Under the pieces are notes generated by a model. That model had not been told where the DNA came from. It did not search any database and worked only from the letters and a program-made list of their open reading frames with translations. A stretch of DNA of 64,000 bases from Paraherbaspirillum soli (GTDB lineage Bacteria > Pseudomonadota > Gammaproteobacteria > Burkholderiales > Burkholderiaceae_D): NCBI RefSeq assembly GCF_042654985.1, contig NZ_JBHSMT010000013.1, forward strand, positions 1 through 64,000, written 5' to 3'. Shown here piece after piece: positions 24,566-32,666 of the stretch. A program made the position numbers and the translations under genes. Every line of letters begins with the position of its first letter. Within the stretch, counting starts at the first letter, position 1.

Positions 24566-24806
24566 TTTGTCCTCTGCTGCTAAAAACCGATTTACCTATC
24601 CGATCAGTAGCCGACAAATTTCTTGTTTAGATTGATGCCTGACTCTTTCAGGATCGCCGCACCCCTGATGCTGAAGTTCCGGCCGTCCGGAAAGTTTGTG
24701 CTGTCAAATGCAGACGCTTATCTGCGCCACCGTCACGGCACACGAGTAATCCGGCTTGAGATCGTGACGCGATCGGCAGCCGAATTCCCATGTGTCGCAG
24801 GCGTAG

Positions 24807-25106
24807 TTACTTCGGAACAACGACCACAGTATCACCGGCCTTGCCAGTCTTACCGGTATCCCCGGTATCGCCTTTGGCGCCCTCGCCGCCCGACGCTCCA
24901 GTTGCGCCGGTAGCACCGGTTGCGCCTTGGGCGCCCTCATTGCCAGCCGAAGCAGCCGCACCAGCCGGCCCAGGTGCTCCCTGCTGTCCAGGCGCACCGG
25001 CTGGTCCAGGAACCGGGACCGGAACGGCGACCGTTGCCGGTTGACGATCACAGGCTGTCAACGCGACGGATCCGACAAGCGTCAGTAAAAGAATCGAATA
25101 TTTCAT
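24807..25106 (-). CDS. Collagen-like lipoprotein 2
   Basis: A 99-residue lipoprotein: lipobox ALTAC near residue 19, a Val/Pro linker, then Gly-X-Y triplets (GPAGAPGQQGAPGPAGA, a short break AASA, then GNEGAQGATGATGATG and GDTGDTGKTGKAG) and the tail GDTVVVVPK. It is a paralogue of the protein at 20090 with a more varied, Pro-containing repeat and an interrupted triplet phase. The start MKYSILLL at 25106 follows a GGGG-rich leader. Dyad site g lies about 240 bases upstream. Confidence 0.88.
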   Translation of the reverse strand: MKYSILLLTLVGSVALTACDRQPATVAVPVPVPGPAGAPGQQGAPGPAGAAASAGNEGAQGATGATGATGASGGEGAKGDTGDTGKTGKAGDTVVVVPK

Positions 25107-25507
25107 GGTGAACCCCTTTCTCGAAAACGAAAAAAATCTGCGACAAATCAAGCGGAAATGCCTTGAATAACGCAGGCGCTCAAACAAGATTCATTCACAA
25201 CGGATGGCATCGACTGATGCGCGGGCGTATTGATTCACTAGCAAAAATCAGCTCACACACCGATGAACGTGTTCACACAATCCAGAGAAATGGATGTTCC
25301 GTTAAGTCACGCTGAAGTCTGCGCTACAAGATCAAGGGTTTCCGTTCGCTAGCGAACATACGGCAGCAAATAGCGGAAGGCTTTTCAAGCCCCGGCGTGC
25401 AGGGCAAGGCGCACAGCGCAGCGATAGTGGGCTATCGCAAGCATTTGCAACGCCGCCATGCGCGTCTGGTGCGCGACAGGCACTATCGAATCTATTGTTA
25501 CAGTCCG
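25107..25507. other. Intergenic region with dyad g
   Basis: About 400 bases with no convincing gene. It contains dyad site g at 25343-25358. From about 25385 to 25500 there is a GC-rich stretch with possible secondary structure (GGCTATCGCAAGCATTTGC and neighbouring repeats) that might be a repeated intergenic element. I could not confirm this. Confidence 0.5.
25343..25358 (-). promoter_or_regulatory. Dyad operator site g
   Basis: It contains the perfect 14-bp palindrome GTTCGCTAGCGAAC. The minus strand reads TGTTC-N6-GAACG. No good -10 lies at 32 bp (only CAGACT, a 3/6 match). The nearest minus-strand gene is collagen-like lipoprotein 2. Confidence 0.5.
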
Positions 25508-25693
25508 CTAGTAACCGGAGCCACCCCGATCGTCGTGATGGCCTTCGCGGCGCTCTCCCCCTCGGTCGTCACGGTGTCCATGCCAGTCGCCGCCGCGATC
25601 GCCATGCGCTCCTTCCCCATCCGAGCCATACGGCACCGCTATACAGCCGCCGAGCAATACGGCCAACGAAAACAAGATAGCGAGACGTTTCAT
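25508..25693 (-). CDS. Small His/Asp/Gly-rich lipoprotein
   Basis: A 61-residue lipoprotein with lipobox LLGGC (MKRLAILFSLAVLLGGC). The remaining about 40 residues are dominated by Gly, Asp, His and Arg (GDWHGHRDDRGGERREGHHD), a composition compatible with metal binding. I do not recognise the family. The start at 25693 is decided by the signal peptide. It has the small-lipoprotein character of the stress region. Confidence 0.65.
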   Translation of the reverse strand: MKRLAILFSLAVLLGGCIAVPYGSDGEGAHGDRGGDWHGHRDDRGGERREGHHDDRGGSGY

Positions 25694-25931
25694 GATGAAC
25701 TCCCAAGTAATTGGCGGCATTGATTTCGATGCCAAAGTCCGCTCATGGTTCAGATGTGAATGCCGCAAGATCATTGCATTCAGTGCTCCTGAATTCGAAT
25801 CCGCCCCCTTGATAATCCGAACGCAACGTCGCGATTATTTTGCCATTTCCCCAACTTTAGCTTGCAGGATTTCCTGCTTTAACATATATTCCAGTAATTA
25901 CTGAAAATTCAAAACAGCATTAAACATCACC

Positions 25932-26588
25932 ATGCAAACCGACCCTTCCAGCAGCGCCGCCAACTCATCCATCACCCTAAGCCCCCTCACCCCTTTGACG
26001 CAGCGCTTCATTTCGCATTTCGGCGAAATGGGCAGCCGCTGGGGGATTAACCGTACCGTTGGCCAGATTTATGCGTTGCTGTATGTGCTGGGGCAACCGC
26101 TGAACGCCGATCAGATTGCCGAGTATCTATCGTTCTCCCGTTCCAACGTCAGCATGGGTTTGAAGGAATTGCAATCCTGGCGTCTGGTCAAGCTGCTGCA
26201 CCAGCCCGGCGACCGTCGCGAATACTTCGAGCCGCCCAAGGATATCTGGGACATTTTCAAGACCCTTCTGGAAGAACGCCGCCGCCGCGAAATCGAACCG
26301 ACGCTGTCGATGCTGCGCGACGCCTTGCTGGAAAATCCCACTACCGATGGCGACAAGCAGGCTCAGCAACGGATGCGTGAAATGTACAATTTGATTGAAT
26401 TGTCCAGCTCGTGGTTCGATGACGTGCAGCGGCTTTCGCCCGAAACGCTGTCATCGCTGATGAAGATGGGTTCCAAGGTCAAGAAATTGCTGGATGTGCG
26501 CGACAAGTTCCGCACGCCCCTCAGTAGCAAAAGCAAGACCACCAGCGATCATCCTGACGTGCGATTGAACGTTCATACCAAGGAATAG
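25932..26588 (+). CDS. GbsR/MarR-type regulator upstream of cytochrome bd operon
   Basis: A 218-residue regulator with a winged helix (about 30-110): TVGQIYALLYVLGQPLNADQ, EYLSFSRSNVSMGLKELQSW and the wing GDRREYF. A long helical C-terminal dimerisation region follows. It resembles the GbsR subgroup of MarR proteins. Its stop is 4 bases before cydP, so it is probably cotranscribed with and may control cydPABX. GbsR of Bacillus senses choline, but the ligand here is unknown. Confidence 0.88.
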   Translation: MQTDPSSSAANSSITLSPLTPLTQRFISHFGEMGSRWGINRTVGQIYALLYVLGQPLNADQIAEYLSFSRSNVSMGLKELQSWRLVKLLHQPGDRREYFEPPKDIWDIFKTLLEERRRREIEPTLSMLRDALLENPTTDGDKQAQQRMREMYNLIELSSSWFDDVQRLSPETLSSLMKMGSKVKKLLDVRDKFRTPLSSKSKTTSDHPDVRLNVHTKE

Positions 26589-26592
26589 ACGC

Positions 26593-26844
26593 ATGCCGTC
26601 GTTCACGCTGAAGAAACGTTTGACGCGCTTGCCGCTGGCGCTCGAAATCGGCCTGATCCTGATCGTCAAGATCGCTCTGCTGACGCTGCTCTGGAAAGCC
26701 TTTTTCTCCGAACCGCAAACCAAAAAGATGCGCATGCCGACCGCCCAGGTCGAACAGCACCTGCTGACCAGCCAAGCTGTCGCGCCGGCATCGCTCCCCT
26801 CTTATCCAACCTCCCGACCCGAGGCGCCTCATGATTCCCATTGA
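26593..26844 (+). CDS. cydP: Cytochrome bd oxidase accessory small subunit CydP
   Basis: An 83-residue protein with a basic N terminus, one transmembrane helix (LPLALEIGLILIVKIALLTL), then KAFFSEPQTKKMRMP and a disordered Pro/Ser tail. This layout, and the position directly upstream of and overlapping cydA by 14 bases, match the CydP family of small putative cytochrome oxidase subunits found in betaproteobacteria. Its exact role in bd oxidase assembly is not established. Confidence 0.85.
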   Translation: MPSFTLKKRLTRLPLALEIGLILIVKIALLTLLWKAFFSEPQTKKMRMPTAQVEQHLLTSQAVAPASLPSYPTSRPEAPHDSH

Positions 26845-28420
26845 AGAAGTTGTCAATCTGTCGCGGCTGCAATTTGCCGCCACCGCAATGTTCCATTTTT
26901 TGTTCGTGCCGCTGACGCTGGGTCTGGCATGGATCCTGGTCATCATGGAGTCGGTCTACGTGATGACCGGCAGTCCTATCTACAAGGACATGACGCGCTT
27001 CTGGGGCAAGCTGTTCGGGATTAATTTTGCGATGGGGATCGCCACCGGCATCACGCTGGAATTCCAGTTCGGCACCAACTGGTCGTATTACTCGCATTAC
27101 GTCGGCGACATCTTCGGCACGCCGCTGGCGCTGGAGGGGATGATGGCGTTCTTCCTCGAATCGACTTTCGTCGGCTTGTTCTTCTTCGGCTGGGATCGCT
27201 TGTCGCGGGTCCAGCATCTGCTTATCACCTTCCTGGTGGCGCTCGGCTCCAGCCTGTCGGCGCTGTGGATCCTGATTGCCAACGGCTGGATGAACAATCC
27301 GGTCGGCGCCGAATTCAATTACGAAACCATGCGGATGGAACTGACCAGCATCGTCGATGTGATCTTCAATCCGGTGGCACAGGTCAAATTCGTGCACACG
27401 CTGTCGGCCGGTTATGTGGCGGCGTCAATGTTCGTGCTCGGCATCTCCGCCTTTTATCTGCTGAAAGGCCGCGACACCGCATTTGCGTTGCGCTCGTTTG
27501 CGATTGCCGCCGGCTTTGGACTGGCCTCGACCTTGTCGGTGATCGTGCTCGGCGATGAGTCCGGCTATACCGCCGGCGAGGTCAACAAAGTCAAGATGGC
27601 GGCGATGGAAGCCGAGTGGCATACCGAACCGGCGCCGGCCGGCATCACCGTGTTCGGCTGGCCGAACGAGAAGGAGCAGCGCACCGACTATGCCATCAAG
27701 ATTCCGTATGTGCTGGGCTTGATCGGCACCCGCTCGGTCGACAAGCAGATCGCCGGCATCCAGGACCTGAAGCGAGAACATGAAGTCCGCATCCGCAACG
27801 GCATGCTGGCTTACGCCGCGCTCACCCGCCTCAAATCCGGCGACATATCGCCGGCCGCCATCGGCGAATTCGAACTGCTGAAACGCGATCTCGGCTTCGG
27901 CCTGCTGCTGAAGAAATACACGCCGGCGGTGATCGACGCCACGCCGCAGCAGATCGCGATGGCGGTCAACGACACCTTCCCGAAAATTGCGCCGATGTTC
28001 TGGTCGTTCCGACTGATGGTCGGGCTGGGGCTGCTGTTCCTGTTTATTTTTGCCAGCTCGTTCTATTTCCTGATCCGCAAAAAACTGGCGCCGCAGCGCT
28101 GGTTGTTGCGGCTGGCGATGGTCAGCATTCCATTGCCTTGGGTCGCGATCGAACTGGGTTGGCTGCTGGCCGAATACGGACGCCAGCCGTGGACCATCTC
28201 CGGCGTGCTGCCGACCCATTTGTCGGCTTCCACGCTGCAACCGGGCAGCCTGTATTTCAGCCTGGCCGGCTTCCTCGGCTTCTATACTTTCCTGTTCGTG
28301 ATTGAAATGATCCTGATGGTGAAATACGCGCGCCGCGGGCCGAGCAGCCTGCATACCGGCAAATACCACTGGGAAGCGCTGGAAAAACTGCAAGCCGCCA
28401 AACTGAAGGGAACGCCATGA
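26831..28420 (+). CDS. cydA: Cytochrome bd ubiquinol oxidase subunit I
   Basis: A 529-residue inner-membrane subunit of the quinol oxidase that reduces O2 to water with high affinity. Heme ligands are visible: His22 in FAATAMFHFLFVP, His in QVKFVHTLSAGYVAASM, and Met in APMFWSFRLMVG. Also present are EGMMAFFLES and GRQPW. The stretch between about 255 and 385 is long, as in the E. coli-type Q-loop (L subfamily). It overlaps cydB by 4 bases (ATGA). Confidence 0.97.
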   Translation: MIPIEEVVNLSRLQFAATAMFHFLFVPLTLGLAWILVIMESVYVMTGSPIYKDMTRFWGKLFGINFAMGIATGITLEFQFGTNWSYYSHYVGDIFGTPLALEGMMAFFLESTFVGLFFFGWDRLSRVQHLLITFLVALGSSLSALWILIANGWMNNPVGAEFNYETMRMELTSIVDVIFNPVAQVKFVHTLSAGYVAASMFVLGISAFYLLKGRDTAFALRSFAIAAGFGLASTLSVIVLGDESGYTAGEVNKVKMAAMEAEWHTEPAPAGITVFGWPNEKEQRTDYAIKIPYVLGLIGTRSVDKQIAGIQDLKREHEVRIRNGMLAYAALTRLKSGDISPAAIGEFELLKRDLGFGLLLKKYTPAVIDATPQQIAMAVNDTFPKIAPMFWSFRLMVGLGLLFLFIFASSFYFLIRKKLAPQRWLLRLAMVSIPLPWVAIELGWLLAEYGRQPWTISGVLPTHLSASTLQPGSLYFSLAGFLGFYTFLFVIEMILMVKYARRGPSSLHTGKYHWEALEKLQAAKLKGTP

Positions 28421-29559
28421 TCTTCGATTACGAAACCTTGAAAATAATCTGGTGGGGCTTTGTCGGCGTGCTGATCATCGGCTTCGCGTTGACCGGCGGC
28501 TTCGATTTCGGGGTCGGCATGCTGCTGCCGTTCATCGGCAAAACGGATGGCGAACGCAGAGTCGTCATCAATGCCATCGGCAGCACCTGGGAAGGCAACC
28601 AGACCTGGTTCATCACCGCCGGCGGCGCCCTGTTCGCAGTGTGGCCGCTGGTCTATGGCGCGGCGTTTTCCGGCTTTTATGTGGCGCTGATGCTGCTGCT
28701 GTTTTCGCTGTTTTTCCGTCCGGTCGGCTTCGACTATCGCAGCAAAGTGGCCGATACCCGCTGGCGCAATTTCTGGGATTGGGGGCTGTTTGCCGGCGGC
28801 ATTGTGCCGGCGCTTATTTTCGGGGTCGCTTTCGGCAACCTGCTGCTGGGCGTGCCGTTTCATTACGACGACAGCATGCGGGTCGAATATACCGGCAGCT
28901 TTTTCGGCTTGCTCAATCCGTTCGGACTGTTGTCCGGCTTACTGAGCGTGGCGATGCTGACCATGCATGGCGCCGCTTTCCTGCAGGTCAAAACCGATGG
29001 CGCGATTGCGCTGCGGGCGCGCAATGCCGCCAGGATTGCGGCGCTGGCAACCGTCGTGCTATTCGTCATCGGCGGAATCTGGATTGCGCTCGGCATCGAC
29101 GGCTATCGCATCACGGCGATGCCCGATCCGAATACCGCTTTCATGCCGCTCGCCAAAACCGTCACCGTCGTCAACGGCGCCTGGCTCGACAACTATGCGC
29201 GCTGGCCTGCCATCTGGGCGCTGCCGATCGGGACTATCGCAGCCGCCTTGCTGTGCCTGGCGTTCAGCATTGCGCACAAGGTGCTGGCGGCTTTCCTGTC
29301 CAGCGGCGTCGCCGTGACCGGCATCATCCTGACCGCTGCCGCCTCGATGTTCCCATTCATCATGCCTTCGTCGCTCGATCCTAAAAGCAGCCTGACGATC
29401 TGGGATGCGGTTTCGAGCCACAAGACGCTTGGCATTATGTTCTGGGTGGTGGCGATCATCATGCCGATCATCATGCTGTACACCGGCTGGGTGTATCGCG
29501 TGATGCGCGGCAAGGTGACGCTGAAGCATATCGAAGATAACGAACACACCGCCTATTAA
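28417..29559 (+). CDS. cydB: Cytochrome bd ubiquinol oxidase subunit II
   Basis: A 380-residue polytopic partner of CydA. Family hallmarks are TGGFDFGVGMLLPFIGKTD, the NAIGSTWEGNQTWFITAGGA motif and FSGFYVALMLLLFSLFFRPV. Around nine transmembrane helices are evident. It overlaps cydA as ATGA and is followed after 10 bases by cydX. Length and motifs are normal. Confidence 0.97.
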   Translation: MIFDYETLKIIWWGFVGVLIIGFALTGGFDFGVGMLLPFIGKTDGERRVVINAIGSTWEGNQTWFITAGGALFAVWPLVYGAAFSGFYVALMLLLFSLFFRPVGFDYRSKVADTRWRNFWDWGLFAGGIVPALIFGVAFGNLLLGVPFHYDDSMRVEYTGSFFGLLNPFGLLSGLLSVAMLTMHGAAFLQVKTDGAIALRARNAARIAALATVVLFVIGGIWIALGIDGYRITAMPDPNTAFMPLAKTVTVVNGAWLDNYARWPAIWALPIGTIAAALLCLAFSIAHKVLAAFLSSGVAVTGIILTAAASMFPFIMPSSLDPKSSLTIWDAVSSHKTLGIMFWVVAIIMPIIMLYTGWVYRVMRGKVTLKHIEDNEHTAY

Positions 29560-29569
29560 GGAGAAAATG

Positions 29570-29743
29570 ATGTGGTACTTCGCATGGATACTAGGGGTCG
29601 GGCTGGCGCTGGCGTTCGGCATCATCAACGTCATGTGGCTGGAAGCCAATTACGCGTTCGGCACGCGCGATGAAGAGACCACCCGCGAACGGTTCGAACA
29701 GGCCGCGGCCGCGCATGAGCTAGCCAAGGCGCGCAAGAAATAA
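29570..29743 (+). CDS. cydX: Cytochrome bd small subunit CydX
   Basis: A 57-residue single-helix protein beginning MWYFAWILGVGLALAFGIIN, close to the E. coli CydX start MWYFAWILGT. The conserved WYFAWILG and a Glu near the end of the helix (NVMWLEANYAF) are present. The C-terminal tail is longer than in E. coli (37 residues there). The preferred start is 29570, the second ATG of a tandem pair, at best spacing from AAGGAG. CydX stabilises the heme site of CydAB. Confidence 0.93.
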   Translation: MWYFAWILGVGLALAFGIINVMWLEANYAFGTRDEETTRERFEQAAAAHELAKARKK

Positions 29744-29759
29744 GGACTGCGATCCGCAG

Positions 29760-29999
29760 TCATGCGTCAGGCAGGTTGGCGGCCGGAGTGGCGGCCGATC
29801 CGTCGTCGGCCGGTAAAGTCTCGGCGCATTCACTGATGGCGATGGCCACCATTTCCAGCTTGGTTACCGCCACATTCAAGGAATCGTTTATTTGCGCTTT
29901 GGTGTGCGCCGGCATGGTTTCCGCTATCTGCGCCACGGCCCCTGCCAAATCGATTACCGCCAGCGTCAGATTGGCAATCAGGTCGCGCTCGTTAGTCAT
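29760..29999 (-). CDS. Hypothetical protein, 79 aa
   Basis: A small, Ala-rich, helical protein: LIANLTLAVIDLAGAVAQIA, then MPAHTKAQINDSLNVAVTKL and a short acidic tail. No signal peptide or clear membrane helix. I do not recognise the family. It sits alone on the minus strand between the cyd operon and earP. The ATG has a weak GAAAG upstream, so confidence is moderate. Confidence 0.55.
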   Translation of the reverse strand: MTNERDLIANLTLAVIDLAGAVAQIAETMPAHTKAQINDSLNVAVTKLEMVAIAISECAETLPADDGSAATPAANLPDA

Positions 30000-30062
30000 C
30001 TTTCATCGTCCAGTGTGATACGGGGGGCGGCATTATTACATTACACTGTCGAAATTTGAATC

Positions 30063-31235
30063 TTGAGCCACCAAAAAATGCATCCGAAAGAGCATCAAAC
30101 CACATCGCTGGCGCTGTTTTGCAAAGTCGTCGACAACTATGGCGACATCGGGATCTGCTGGCGTTTGACACGGCAGTTGGAGCAGGAACACGGCATCGCC
30201 GTCACCTTGTGGGTGGACGATTTGCGGAGTTTTCAGCGGATTTGCCCGGAAGTCGCCATCGACCGCGAGACGCAACAGATCGGCAGCGTGACGGTACGCC
30301 ATTGGCGCGATCAAAACGGCGTGTTTGCGGCCAGCGATGTGGCCGATATCGTGATCGAATTTTTTGCCTGCGACATCCCGCCTGGATATATTGCAGCAAT
30401 GGCAGAGCGCACTCCTCGTCCGGTGTGGCTAAACCTGGAAGGCCATAGCGCGGAAGAATGGGTAGAGGGCTGCCATACATTGTCGTCACCTCATCAATCG
30501 TCCTTGACCAAGTATTTCTTTTTCCCTGGCTTCACCGGCAAAACCGGCGGCCTGCTGCTCGAATCCGGATTGCAGCAACAGCGCCAGGCATATCAACAGG
30601 ATCAAGCGGAAATGGCCGCTTTTCTCGGACAATTCGGCGTCACGCCGGCAGAGATGGCATCGCTGAAGGTCTCGCTGTTTTGCTATCCGCAGGCGCCGGT
30701 TTCAGCCTTATTCGATGCATGGCAAAGCAGCGGCACAGCGATTACCTGTCTGGTGCCGGAAGGCGTTGCGGTCGATGCCGTGCAAGCCTTTCTCGGGCAA
30801 GTGGCAAAGGCGGGAGCAAGCGCGAGCCGCGATGCGTTAACGGTGCGTGTGCTGCCTTTTATTCCACAGCCTGATTACGACAAGCTGTTATGGGCATGCG
30901 ACCTCAATTTTGTGCGGGGAGAAGATTCCTTCGTGCGCGCGCAGTGGGCTGGCAAACCTTTTGTCTGGCACATCTACCCGCAAGACAAAGACTTGCACCA
31001 CGTTAAATTGAACGCATTTTTGCAGCGCTATTCAGCAAAAACGGAGAGCTTGGTCGAATTCTCCTTAGCCTGGAATGCCGCCGCGAAAACAGCCATCGAT
31101 TGGGCTGCGCTATGGCCGTCGTTTGAAGCTGACCTGCAAAAAATTGCCGACATGTCCGTCGATTGGCAGCTCCAGTTGTCGGCAAATGGCGATTTGACCG
31201 CTAATTTACTGAAATTTGCCGAAACAGTTCAGTAA
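30063..31235 (+). CDS. earP: EF-P arginine rhamnosyltransferase EarP
   Basis: A 390-residue cytoplasmic glycosyltransferase (GT-B fold, formerly DUF2331) that attaches rhamnose from dTDP-rhamnose to Arg32 of elongation factor P. Typical segments are LALFCKVVDNYGDIGICWRL at the N terminus, VWLNLEGHSAEEWVEG, KYFFFPGFTGKTGGLL, and near the C terminus LNFVRGEDSFVRAQWAGKPF with WHIYPQDKDLHHVKL. The conserved Asp in NYGDIG and the RGEDS motif of the sugar-nucleotide site are visible. The start is TTG at 30063 or ATG at 30078. efp follows 140 bases downstream. Confidence 0.96.
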   Translation: MSHQKMHPKEHQTTSLALFCKVVDNYGDIGICWRLTRQLEQEHGIAVTLWVDDLRSFQRICPEVAIDRETQQIGSVTVRHWRDQNGVFAASDVADIVIEFFACDIPPGYIAAMAERTPRPVWLNLEGHSAEEWVEGCHTLSSPHQSSLTKYFFFPGFTGKTGGLLLESGLQQQRQAYQQDQAEMAAFLGQFGVTPAEMASLKVSLFCYPQAPVSALFDAWQSSGTAITCLVPEGVAVDAVQAFLGQVAKAGASASRDALTVRVLPFIPQPDYDKLLWACDLNFVRGEDSFVRAQWAGKPFVWHIYPQDKDLHHVKLNAFLQRYSAKTESLVEFSLAWNAAAKTAIDWAALWPSFEADLQKIADMSVDWQLQLSANGDLTANLLKFAETVQ

Positions 31236-31374
31236 GAGATATTCAAAAATGGGTTAGAATACTAGGCTAATTTTTGACGCATTTTAAAAATTCAATCATA
31301 CGTGGGCTTGCGGCGCTTCATGCCAGTAGGCTACAGATGATTTTCAAGTAACCTACTTTTTACGACTATTCCCT

Positions 31375-31944
31375 ATGAAATTTGCAAAAGAAATTCGTGT
31401 TGGCAACATCATTATGGTTGATAGCAAGCCGATGATCGTCTTGCGCTCGGATGTCAACGGCTCGAGCCGCACAGGCTTCACCTACAAGTGGAAGATGAAG
31501 AATCTTCTGACAAATAGCCCTCAGGAAAACGTGTTCCGCGGCGACGACAAGTTCGATGTCGTCGTGCTCGACAAAAAGCCTGTGACCTATTCGTATTTCG
31601 CCGATCCGCTGTTTGTATTCATGGACGCCGACTACGAGCAGTACGAAATTGAAGAAGAGAACCTGGGCGATGCGCTGAACTACCTGAAAGACGGCATGGA
31701 ATGCGAAGCTGTGTTTTACGACGGCAAAGCAATTTCGGTCGAACTGCCGACCACTATCGTGCGCCAAGTGGTTTATTCGGAACCAGCGGTCAAGGGCAAC
31801 ACTTCGGGCAACGTCCTGAAAGAAGCCAAGATCGAAAACGCCATCGAAGCCAAGCAGCACACAGTCATGGTGCCATTGTTTATCAGCACAGACGACAAGA
31901 TTGAAATCGACACACGCACCAACGAGTTCAAAAAGCGCGGTTAA
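31375..31944 (+). CDS. efp: Elongation factor P (arginine type)
   Basis: A 189-residue translation factor with three beta-barrel domains that relieves ribosome stalling at proline stretches. Position 32 is Arg (LRSDVNGSSRTGFTYKWK), the residue rhamnosylated by EarP, whereas Lys-type EF-Ps have Lys there. The C-terminal signature KIEIDTRTNEFKKRG is present. TTGACG (31274-31279) followed 17 bases later by CATACG is a possible promoter, and a terminator follows the stop. Confidence 0.98.
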   Translation: MKFAKEIRVGNIIMVDSKPMIVLRSDVNGSSRTGFTYKWKMKNLLTNSPQENVFRGDDKFDVVVLDKKPVTYSYFADPLFVFMDADYEQYEIEEENLGDALNYLKDGMECEAVFYDGKAISVELPTTIVRQVVYSEPAVKGNTSGNVLKEAKIENAIEAKQHTVMVPLFISTDDKIEIDTRTNEFKKRG

Positions 31945-31959
31945 TACCTTCCCGCTTGC

Positions 31960-31994
31960 AAAAAACGCTGCCGATTTTCCGCAGCGTTTTTTTT
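31960..31994. terminator. Terminator of efp
   Basis: ACGCTGC, a nine-base loop CGATTTTCC, then GCAGCGT and T8, with an A run on the left. It is placed between efp and the convergent MarR gene and could serve both. Confidence 0.9.
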
Positions 31995-32022
31995 CGCCCA
32001 TCGGCCATCCAAAACGCGCCGG

Positions 32023-32514
32023 TCAGGATTCAAATCTGACCAGCAACTGACGCAACAATCCCGCCAACTGCTCCCTGTCCGCTTCACCCAATTCGGCCAG
32101 CAGGCGATGCTCGTTGGCGACGTGCGCCGCCACCGCCTTCTCAACCAATTCGAGACCGCTTGCGGTCAGGCTGATCAATACGCTGCGCCGGTCATCCGGG
32201 TTATGCCCGCGCTCGACAAGTCCGGCGCGTTCCAGGTGATCGATGCGATTGGTCATGGTGCCGGAAGTGATCATCAGCGATTGCAATAATTCATTCGGCG
32301 ACAAGCGATACGGCGCACCGGCGCGGCGCAATGTGGCCAGCACATCGAACGACCAGCGGGTCAGGTCGAACTGCGCCAGCCCGTCATTTACCCCACGCTC
32401 CAGATAAGTGGACAGACGACCGATGCGGCCAATAATGCCCATCGGCGAGCTGTCGAGATCCGGCCGCTCGCGCTGCCACTGCTTAAGAATTTCATCTACT
32501 TTGTCTGTTTTCAT
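32023..32514 (-). CDS. MarR-family regulator
   Basis: A 163-residue MarR protein. Its winged helix (about 55-125) reads FDVLATLRRAGAPYRLSPNE, LLQSLMITSGTMTNRIDHLE and the wing NPDDRRSVLISLTASG with the conserved D-x-R. The start at 32514 (MKTDKVDEIL) is preferred to 32526. It is divergent from a DMT transporter gene, and two dyads lie in between. A repressor of that exporter, released by a small aromatic or toxic ligand, is the usual arrangement. Confidence 0.93.
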   Translation of the reverse strand: MKTDKVDEILKQWQRERPDLDSSPMGIIGRIGRLSTYLERGVNDGLAQFDLTRWSFDVLATLRRAGAPYRLSPNELLQSLMITSGTMTNRIDHLERAGLVERGHNPDDRRSVLISLTASGLELVEKAVAAHVANEHRLLAELGEADREQLAGLLRQLLVRFES

Positions 32515-32562
32515 TATTTCAAGCACATTGAGTCGGGCCAGAGAAAATTAGCCAAGACAGTA

Positions 32563-32613
32563 TCTTGACATCAAGAGAAAGCGCTGTAAAATCCATTTGT
32601 CTTGATGTGAAGA
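32563..32613. promoter_or_regulatory. Two MarR-type operator dyads and promoter
   Basis: TCTTGACATCAAGA (32563-32576) and TCTTGATGTGAAGA (32600-32613) are related dyads with TCTTGA/TCAAGA arms. The plus strand has a -35 TTGACA (32565-32570) and a -10 TAAAAT (32587-32592) with a 16-base spacer. The first dyad therefore covers the -35 and the second covers the expected transcription start, a repressor arrangement. Confidence 0.75.
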
Positions 32614-32666
32614 TAGTTCACATGAAGATTGATTGCAAGAAGATCAACGATTTGAAAATGGATGCC

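Noticed and set aside
25397..25723. 108-codon plus-strand frame
   Set aside because: It runs antisense through the His-rich lipoprotein gene and begins in a structured, non-coding stretch.
32565..32666. Longer N terminus of the DMT transporter starting with TTG at 32565
   Set aside because: This start lies inside the -35 box and the first operator, upstream of the predicted transcription start, so it cannot be translated from that promoter.
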